Positions 57,206 through 64,000 of a stretch of 64,000 nucleotides of DNA are shown here, one piece after another. The translations under genes were made by a program, and so were the position numbers. The stretch's first letter is position 1; each line of letters starts with the position of its first letter. The notes beneath the pieces were generated by a model. That model was not told the origin of the DNA and did not search any database. It was given only the letters and a program-made list of their open reading frames with translations. This stretch comes from Mauremys mutica (lineage: Eukaryota; Chordata; Testudines; Geoemydidae), in NCBI RefSeq assembly GCF_020497125.1, contig NC_059081.1:60594768-60658767 (forward strand), written 5' to 3'.

Positions 57206-57645
57206 CGCATTGATTTCCATGATAATGGAATCAGTCCCTATTTTGTGTATGTGCGTTCACATCATATTGTAAAGATTCTGTTGGCATGAACTGATAAAAT
57301 TACACATAAATTATAAGCAATGGAACTCAAGTAAATTATGCCCATCACCTTAAACAAATTCTGATAAAACTTGTATTGCCCCCCGCCCCCCATTATGTAT
57401 TTTGTTTCTGTTGCCTTTTAGGGACCAACTTTTTTATAACTGGAACATTTTGGTATTTTTCAGTCCATCTGCCTCAGATAAGCCGAGGTTACCTTAAATT
57501 ACCATATACAAACGTCTGAGTGTTAGGAAATATAGCCTAGACTGTTTAAACGACTCTACAAATAGCTTTTCTGCATATCAGAGTGTCATGACTGTAGGAT
57601 TCACTCTAACTTTGTACTCTTAGCCTGAAATTCCAGCTCTCAGGG

Positions 57646-57810
57646 ATTGTCTACACTTTCAGCACTGCAACTGCACTTGTGCAGCTGTGCCACTGTAGCA
57701 CTTAGTGAAGACGCTACCTATGCCAGCAGGAGAGCTTCCTCTGTAGGCATAGGTACCCCCACCTCCTCAAGAGGCAGTAGTTAAATTGACTTTTGTGGCA
57801 TTCTTTTTTT
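57646..57810. mobile_element. MITE fragment, left end only
   Basis: GATTGTCTACACTTTCAGCA begins a Harbinger-like MITE (internal CACTTAGTGAAGACGCTACC, GTAGGCATAGGTACCCCCAC). No matching right terminus is present before a T-rich stretch at about 57808, so it is truncated. Confidence 0.55.
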
Positions 57811-59080
57811 TTTAAGATGACTTTATAAGTTGCTCTGAAGTTTGGAATGTTAAAGTCCTGCTGCAGATCAGGGAGAAGAATGCAGGTGAAACAGTCAAAG
57901 GTGTGAAATAACAGCAGTTTAATGGTTGTAAAATGAATGGGATTCTTCATGTAGCTAGCATTGCCACCTATGTGATATAACGTATATGGGATGAGGAAGA
58001 GAGTTTTTATTTTCTCGGTGTTATTTAATTTGTATTATATACGGCTGGCCTTAAGCACAGGCAAAGGAAGCAGTCACTTGGATTCTTATGCTATGGAAGC
58101 GCTGGATTTTCCCCTCCAGCAGCAGATGTAGAGAGGAAGCAATTTGCCCTCAGAATTGCCCAGGGGCATAAGAAATTCTTGTCCTGATGCTTCCCCATCT
58201 GACATTTTTTCCGTGTCCTACTTTTGCATGGAGTCACACCAAAAGCCAGGCTAGCCCTGGTGTTGTGTCATTATTTTAATCAGTTTGGCTATTTACAGCC
58301 TTTGTGGTAATGCAGTAATGAATGTTTCTTGAAGTAAGACAACTTGGAACCCACAAGCTCATCCTAAAAAACAAGGTGCAGCCGATGTGTTTCAGAAACT
58401 GTTAGCCTGGGGCTCTATGTAAACTTTTTTTTTTTTTGCATCTTGCTTTAAAAATAGTTAGTTGGCATAAATTGTCTGCGTCTTGGAACATTTGTTACTG
58501 TTCTACCATCAGGATAAAAGTTTCTTCACTTCTTCCTGTCTTCGTTTCTCCTCTTTTCCAACTGTTTGTTTTTCTTGCTTGTTTTCCCTTGCACTGACCA
58601 TTTTATACCTAGCTAAAATCCTGCAAAAAAGTATTTACACATCAGCATCTAACCATTAATGCTTTCCTGATCATTATGAAAAATACATATTTTAATTATG
58701 TGATTATTTAGCAGCCAGTGCAACATTTTTTTTAAAATGGTATAAAGAAACGTATAATTAACTTCTGTGTGTTTTGGTTTGATTTAAATCAGAATGTCAG
58801 ATGAATTCAAGGCTGCTGCACGGTTATCTTTCTTTGGACGTTGACCTAGCTTCATCTGTTCATCTGCTGCCGCATTGTATTGGGTGCCTGCTAACCTTGG
58901 GTATAGTTGAGGTTACATCAAAGCAGTCACTGTATCTTGATATGCCCGTATCTTTGTGAGGAATTCTCTTTTTGGGGGCTAATGGTCTGTCTCAGCCTAG
59001 AGGTTCTGTATGTATTTATTTTGCTGGCGAGTTTGAGCAAACTCCTTTCAGCTATTTGAAGAATGGCAGATAGGCCCTGA
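57811..59080. other. Intergenic, no gene seen
   Basis: This is AT-rich sequence without recognised exons or repeat ends. Poly-T (58427-58438) and A/T-rich words occur. It lies immediately upstream of the NRP2 promoter region, so distal regulatory sites are possible but none is identifiable by eye. Confidence 0.5.
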
Positions 59081-59084
59081 TGGT

Positions 59085-59282
59085 CAGCTATGCAACCCCA
59101 TGCTCTGGAAGTCCCTACGCCTCTGGCTGCCAGGTGTTGGGACTGGAGGGCAGGGGACGGATCACTTGATAACTGCCCTGTTCCATGCATTCCCTCTGAA
59201 GCAGCTGGCAGTGGCCACGGGCGGGAGACGGGAGGCTGGGCTAGATGGACCATTAGTCTGACCCAGCTTATGTTATAGCTAG
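59085..59282 (+). mobile_element. CR1-like LINE 3'UTR end (+)
   Basis: TTGGGACTGGAGGGCAGGGG ... CACTTGATAACTGCCCTGTT ... CAGTGGCCACGGGCGG ... CTAGATGGACCATTAGTCTG ... ACCCAGCTTATG matches, in + orientation, the 3'UTR of the CR1 copy at 54770-55430. It ends about 190 bp before the NRP2 CpG island. Confidence 0.8.
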
Positions 59283-59469
59283 TCTGGCTCCAGCCTGTAG
59301 CTGCTCTTGGGAGGGAGGGGCGCATTGGGAGCCCGGGGGGGGGGGTGGTGGGTTAGGTTCCTGGAGGAAGCTGTGAGGTCCACTAGCTCCCAGGGGCCAG
59401 GTCGTGCTGAGCTAGTTAGGAGCTAGTCCGTTACTAACCTGGTTAGTCACACCCTCCCCTCCCCCCCCC

Positions 59470-60341
59470 TTGGGTGGGCTTGGGGTGTCAGCGAGGGGAC
59501 CCAGGTGTGGCCCGTGGCCGGGGCAAGCCTCGGCTCCGCTCCAGCCCTGGCAGGCGGGGCGAGGCGGGGCTGGCGGGGGGCGGGCGGGCGCCGGGTGCCC
59601 GCTGGCGCGGGGAGCACGGAGGGGGCGGGCCCTGGGCGAGCTCTGCCTCTCCGCGCTGACAGGCACGCGCGGCGGCCTGAAAAGGCAGCGCGGAGCCGGG
59701 AGGGCGGCACAGGCAGGCTCCCAGCGCCGCGCGCCGGAACCTCTCCTCAGAGAGACGCGGGCGGGCGGGCGCGCGGGGTGTGTGTGTGTGGCGCGGGGAG
59801 ACACCCCGGCGGCACGTGAACCCTCCGCCTCCCCCCAGCGCCGCGTGCCGCTGCCCCGGCCACAGCCACGCGGGGCAGGGAAACCACGCGCCGCGGCGGG
59901 AGGGGACGCGCGCGCGGTGCCACCCGGCAGCCGCCAGCCCCGGGGCGGTGCGATGCCCCGAGCGAGTCATTTCTGCCGCCGGCTCTCGGGACGCGGGGGC
60001 GATGCTGGCTCGCTGGAGGCAGTGACACGCTGAGGGACTGTGGCGATCGCGCACACACACACACACACGCACACGCGCGTTACAGGCACGCGCGATTTGG
60101 AGCCTGGCTTTTGGGGGTGGCGGGGAAGCAGCAGCCGGCTTCTCTCGCTTCTGCATTGGAGGAGTTCCCGGGCTCCTGCGAGTGGGTTTGTACGAGGCGG
60201 CGGAGGAGAAGCGAAAGACAACGCGAAACATTTGCCGAGGAAATTCTAAGGTGCGGGGGGAAGACCAGCGTGATTTCCAGTTCCCGAGGAAAGCCCCTAG
60301 CAAACCCCGCGGGGGAGAAACCCACCCTTTGCCCGCTAAAA
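59470..60341 (+). promoter_or_regulatory. NRP2: NRP2 CpG-island promoter and 5'UTR
   Basis: The sequence is very GC-rich, with dense CpG (for example GGCGGGCGGGCGCCGGGTGC, GGCACGCGCGGCGGCCTG) and no TATA-like box seen, the usual picture for a developmental CpG-island promoter. The start of transcription cannot be fixed. Upstream ATGs occur at 59953 (frame of 26 codons ending 60033) and 60002 (ATGCTGGCTCGCTGG, ending TGA at 60023-60025); if transcribed they would be short upstream ORFs. A GT run (59778-59790) and a CA/CG alternating tract (60050-60080) sit inside. Long open frames on both strands reflect GC content. Confidence 0.75.
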
Positions 60342-60414
60342 ATGGATACATTGCCTCTCGTTTGGGGATTTGTAGCTCTGTCCTTGGCTGGATCCGGAGT
60401 GCTAGGCGAAGCAG
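60342..60414 (+). CDS. NRP2: NRP2 exon 1 coding part (signal peptide)
   Basis: The exon encodes MDTLPLVWGFVALSLAGSGV followed by LGEA, a typical signal peptide: an MD start, a hydrophobic core (LPLVWGFVALSLAG) and small residues before the likely cleavage site. Neuropilin-2 is a single-pass receptor for class 3 semaphorins and VEGF-C/A, with CUB, coagulation-factor and MAM domains encoded by later exons outside the window. Evidence for NRP2 rather than NRP1: the M-D-x-x-P-L-x-W-x-F-x-A-L pattern matches NRP2; the coding part is 73 nt (24 codons plus one base), the length I recall for human NRP2; and PARD3B lies upstream. The start is supported by context: AAAAATGG has A at -3 and G at +4. The donor GCAG|GTAAGA is at 60414/60415. 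A same-frame upstream extension has no ATG, so this start is preferred. Confidence 0.88.
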
Positions 60415-61539
60415 GTAAGACACCCAAAAGTTAATGTCCTCCGCTGTACATGTTAATCCTTTGCCTTTGAAAGCAGGCAGGGGATGAGGCGTCCTCTCTT
60501 CCCGTTACACAATTCCACAGCAGGTTTGCTTAGCTAGAGCCAGGACTCTCGCCCCTTGCTGGAAACACAACTTTTCTCCCCCTGGATGCAGTGTGGTGAG
60601 GTCTGGGTGTCTGTGTTTTGAAACACGCTCACACGGAGCCAGGCTTTGGCTGTGTTCAGATGTCACATATGGAATAAATCAAGGTTTTAAAAAAAACAAC
60701 TACAAAGCCTTTGCATTACAGTTTTCGGGAGAGATTTTTTTTTTTAATGTTTTGAAGCAGAACATATCTCCCTGGAGTTTTTTTTTCCCCAACCCAGCCA
60801 GAAAGGCATAAATAATTTATAGCCACTCGGTTGTAGATACATTTACCAAGTCTAATTAAATAAGGCTTGAATGGGCAAGGGAGAAAAGCAACCTACTTTT
60901 GCATCTGAGAAAAGTTCGTATGTTTTTAAGACGGGGTGGCGGTTCCAAAAAACACCCACATGGCTCTTAGCAGATCGTTTTGTGCCTACTGTCTAATAAA
61001 ATGCACCGCTCTGTAGCAGCTGGGGATGTGTCCCCCCCATTCAGTGTCTGTTTCCAGGGAAAGAGGAGCTAGTGCATATACATTTTTATTAATAAAATAA
61101 ACAGTGCGGACCTCCGCGGTCTAAGGAGCCCTCTGAAGTGGTTAGAAACTTTTCGTGATGGAATTCGGTCCTAAGCAGTTGCCAAAAGATTAAAAAAAAA
61201 GGGGGGGGGGAGGTGTGGGGGGAGCGGAGGGATGAGGACAAACTGTGTTGAGATAACGGAAACAAAGAGACTCCGATCAAATTCCAAATCCGCTGTTTAA
61301 TTCTGACCATCGGTAAATAAAATGCTGGGCTGCGCAGGGCAGCCGCGCGTGGCTGGCTCGCTGGTGAAGGGCACACTCAACCCAGCGCGCTTAATTACTC
61401 CGCCGGAGATCTGGCAGCGCCTTTCCAGCTCATTAGCCGCTGGGCAGGGAGTGAAACCCTGATCGGACAGATCGGGGGAGGAGGGGGGGGGAGGAACCCG
61501 CAAGAATAAATATACAAACCTCACCTGTCCTACTGTTTA

Positions 61540-62780
61540 TCGCCGTGATGAAAAGAGGTGCCACTCCTGGAAGCCGCTAGCTACCCGCCGGGAGGCGGGG
61601 TGAGCCGAGGCTGAGCTAGCATCGTGCTCCCCCCGGCTCCGCTGTGTGTCAGTGAACATCATTATTTCGTGCCACCGCAGGCTGCGGATCCCGTCCCTTG
61701 TGAGTCCCGCTGGGCGTGTGCCGAGGCGGAAGGCGCTCGCTCAGCCAGAACCAGTGCCTGGCGCTGGGGAACCCCCTGGCACGTTATGGGGGGCGGCGAA
61801 GGTGACACTGGTGCCAGGGGTTTGTATGTGAAATTGCAGCTCGGCGCCTGGTCGGGGCTGCAGGGCGGGGGGGTGCCCCGAGGCGCGTGGCCCCTGGGCT
61901 GTCCCAGAGCTCAGCCGGGCAGAAACGCAGCGTGCAAGGGGCCCTGTACGATGCACCTCCAACAAACGCACCGAGGCCGGCTCGGGCTGAGAAACTTCAG
62001 CGCCTGCCCCCGGGGGCCCGTGCACCCAAGGCGGGGGGAGGCCGGGGGCGCCTCCCTCGGCTGGGGCCGGATCCCGCTGCCAGCGAATCCAACGGGAAGC
62101 GGGATCGGGGCCGCAGTCGTGTTTGTGCGGACACCTCCCACCCCCAGTGTCCGCCTGCTGCCATGTTCCTCCTTCACCTCTCCCTCCTCGATCCGGGTCC
62201 AGGCGCGTCGCAGGGAAAGATCCAGCGCAATAGGCAGCAGGGGAGAAACTTCCACGGGAAACCCTCTTAATGGGATTTACAGTCAGCCCAGCTCCGAGGG
62301 TGGGTGTATAGGGGAGCGGGTGTATAGTCCAGCTAAAGCGAGACCCCCCCCCCCAGCCTCTCCCATGCAGCGGCGGTTGTGCAGCTGCGAAGAGCGGGGC
62401 AGTGCAGACGGTAGGAGCCGAGCAACACACCCCGTCTCATTCCTCCAGCGAGACAGGACTTTTCTGGTCCCTGGTGCTAGCCTCTCCCTCCCCCGCCTCA
62501 AGCCGGCGGCTGCTGCGGCTCTCGTGTGCACGGGCAGCCTCGCTCCCCCTGGGCATCGATCTGCTTGGGCCAGTGGAGCAGGGAGGAAGGCGGGGCGATC
62601 CGTACCGGTCCTGCCGGCGCAGCGGTTCCCCCACCTCAGCCGGAGGCGAGACCGCTCAGCCAGAGACGCCCATTGACTGGAGGGCACCTCCGCTCGCTCG
62701 CTTCCACCGCGCCCTGCCACCAGCCCCTTCTGGTCCGGGGCTGCCTGCATTGGGGGGGGAGGGGGGCATATGTTCTCCCC
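61540..62780. promoter_or_regulatory. Second CpG island within NRP2 intron 1
   Basis: CpG-rich sequence runs over about 1.2 kb (for example GCTAGCTACCCGCCGGGAGG, GGGGCGGCGAAGGTGACACT at about 61785, ACCGGTCCTGCCGGCGCAGC at 62604). Long open frames on both strands (up to 350 codons at 61624-62676) use non-ATG starts and show no domain, so they are treated as by-products of GC content. The role is unknown: an intragenic CpG island may mark an alternative promoter, a non-coding RNA start or an enhancer. Confidence 0.55.
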
Positions 62781-63625
62781 CCCCCCCGCCCAGTCAGACA
62801 GTGAGACTCTCTCATTCGCTCCACCAGAAGTGATTTCAGTTGCAAATGAGCCTGGGATGTTGTTGCTTTTCCCACGTGAGGAGGGAATGCTTCATTTCAG
62901 CTGACTGATTCCTCCCTAAAACCAACAGCGGGTAATGGGGGAGATCAGAGCTGGGATTAAGCTCCCGTTTGCCGGAGCTGGGCTGAACGGCAGCTCGTCC
63001 CCAGCGCCAAAGAGTCTGAACCTAGTAGCTGGTCTGTGGGTGCATTTACGTGTTGGCCCCTTAAGGGGAAGTGCCGTGGTAGAGGCAACTAGATCATTTA
63101 TACCAAAGGGATTGGATGTGGACAGTCCCGCTGGGTTTCTTCTGCTATTATTTAAGAGTCGTTTTTCGGTGAATTTAATGCCCCTGGAAGGTAGGCGCCA
63201 GCTTTCACAGCCCTGGCCTGACCCAGGCAGAACCCTTCTAAGGGATAGTGTGTGGGAGTTCACAGCCCTTGGCCTTTCTGAAGGGCCTGCCAGTTAGCCC
63301 TGGTGATGAGGTTTGATGTGGACATCTGTTCACTTAGGAACTAGGCTGAGACTGTAAAGAAAATATGTGCTGCAGGGAGTGGGCACAAGTACTGAATCAC
63401 ACACACGTGCAGCGGCGGGACTAGAACTCTACCCTTCAGCTCCAAAACGACAGGCTTGTCCGCAGAAAGGAATCCAGAGCTGGTCATAGTCGTAGGTTCT
63501 TTCCTCTACCTCTGGACAAGCCATTAGAGGGCAAAACCACACCCACTCACTACTAGAGGGCAAATGTATTCAGACACCCTCCCTACTGGAGCCCCACCCT
63601 CCCTCCAACTGCAGGACCATCTAAC

Positions 63626-63999
63626 TCAGGGGTTCACAAACTTCATTGCGCCGCGACCCCTTTCTGACAACAAAAATTACTACATGACCCCAGGAGGGGG
63701 GACTGAAGCCTGAGCCCGCCCAAGCCCACCACCCCAGATAGGGGGTGGGGGAGGTCCAAAGCCCAAGCCCCACCGTCCCTGGTTGGTGGTGGTGGGGGGG
63801 TCAAAGCAGAAGCCAGAAGGCTTCAGCCCCAGGGGCCTGTAACCTGAGCCCCACTGCCCAGGACGTGGGCTTCGGTCCCAGGCGGTTGGGCTTGGGCTTT
63901 AGCTCCTGGCCCCAGCAAGTCTAAGCCAGCCCTGGCGACCCCGTTAAAATGGGGTGGTGACCCACTTTTGGGTCCCAGCCCATAGTTTGAGAGCGCCTG
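63626..63999. mobile_element. hAT element, CAGGGGTTCACAAACT ends
   Basis: The left end CAGGGGTTCACAAACTTCAT and the complement of the right end (CAGGCGCTCTCAAACTATGG) form the inverted repeat. The body carries CGCGACCCCTTTCTGACAAC and GCGACCCCGTTAAAATGGGG, text shared with the outer element at 5601-7359. The left flank is ATCTAACT; the right flank is cut off by the window end, so the target duplication cannot be checked. It is 374 bp long with no coding sequence. Confidence 0.88.
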
Positions 64000-64000
64000 A

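Larger units (their letters stand above)
60415..64000 (+). other. NRP2: NRP2 intron 1 (5' part)
   Basis: The intron begins GTAAGACACCC. No second exon is visible before the window ends; the first intron of neuropilin genes is long, and a CUB-domain exon would carry PCGG-type text, which I do not see. It contains a second CpG island (61540-62780) and a hAT element at the very end. The remaining parts (60420-61540, 62790-63620) show nothing definite apart from poly-T/poly-A runs (60738, 60778, 61190) and a poly-G run (61200-61211). Confidence 0.8.

Noticed and set aside
59488..60423. 311-codon open frame on the minus strand across the NRP2 promoter
   Set aside because: It lies wholly in CpG-island DNA, has low-complexity Arg/Pro/Ala sequence and no domain, and coincides with the NRP2 5'UTR and exon 1. 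GC-rich DNA lacks stop codons by chance.
60111..60434. N-terminally extended version of the NRP2 exon 1 frame
   Set aside because: The frame stays open upstream but contains no ATG before 60342 (it opens on TTG). The ATG at 60342 has strong context and gives a normal signal peptide.
61624..62676. 350-codon + frame in NRP2 intron 1
   Set aside because: It opens at a non-ATG codon, shows no recognisable motif, and competing frames on both strands are equally long. This is a GC-content effect.

Overview
This window is vertebrate nuclear DNA, most likely from a turtle. It is AT-leaning, intron-poor and gene-sparse, and it is saturated with CR1 LINE 3' ends, tRNA-derived SINEs with a CR1-like tail, hAT elements with 8-bp target duplications, a decayed PIF/Harbinger element and many short palindromic DNA elements. 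The SINE with a tRNA-like head (A box TAGCTCAGTGG, B box GTGAGTTCAATCC) and a CR1 tail matches the cryptodiran turtle Pol III SINE type. The species assignment is inference. There are no bacterial operons, CRISPR arrays or ribosome binding sites.

Only two protein-coding genes are supported, both on the + strand and each represented by one coding exon. The last coding exon of PARD3B (cell-polarity scaffold) lies at 17647-18007; bases 1-17646 are its last intron and its 3'UTR follows. The first coding exon of NRP2 (neuropilin-2 signal peptide) lies at 60342-60414, inside a CpG island, with a GT donor at 60415. The coding part is 73 nt, the length I recall for human NRP2. PARD3B and NRP2 are adjacent on human 2q33.3, so the order and orientation are conserved synteny and the two calls support each other.

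Layout: 1-17646 PARD3B terminal intron, with a nested pair of hAT elements at 5.6-7.4 kb (the inner one expanded into a 65-bp minisatellite) and three hAT copies at 14.5-15.4 kb; 17647-about 20190 PARD3B exon and 3'UTR; about 20.2-59.4 kb intergenic, including a hAT at 23.6 kb, an L1-type LINE remnant at 28.7-29.6 kb, interleaved hAT-like elements at 35.2-35.9 kb, a two-gene Harbinger carcass at 37.1-39.0 kb, a CR1 carrying two nested insertions at 39.9-43.0 kb, two MITEs packed with the palindrome CAGCGCTG at 44.7-46.1 kb, a head-to-tail inverted SINE pair at 53.6-54.0 kb and a CR1 at 54.8-55.4 kb; 59.5-60.4 kb NRP2 CpG-island promoter, 5'UTR and exon 1; 60.4-64.0 kb start of NRP2 intron 1, with a second CpG island and a terminal hAT.

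I found no convincing new protein system. The most interesting structures are mobile-element biology: minisatellite birth inside a hAT element, precise empty-site reconstructions, multi-layer nesting, and a recurrent octamer palindrome inside one MITE family. All homology statements come from reading the sequence; no database search was run.
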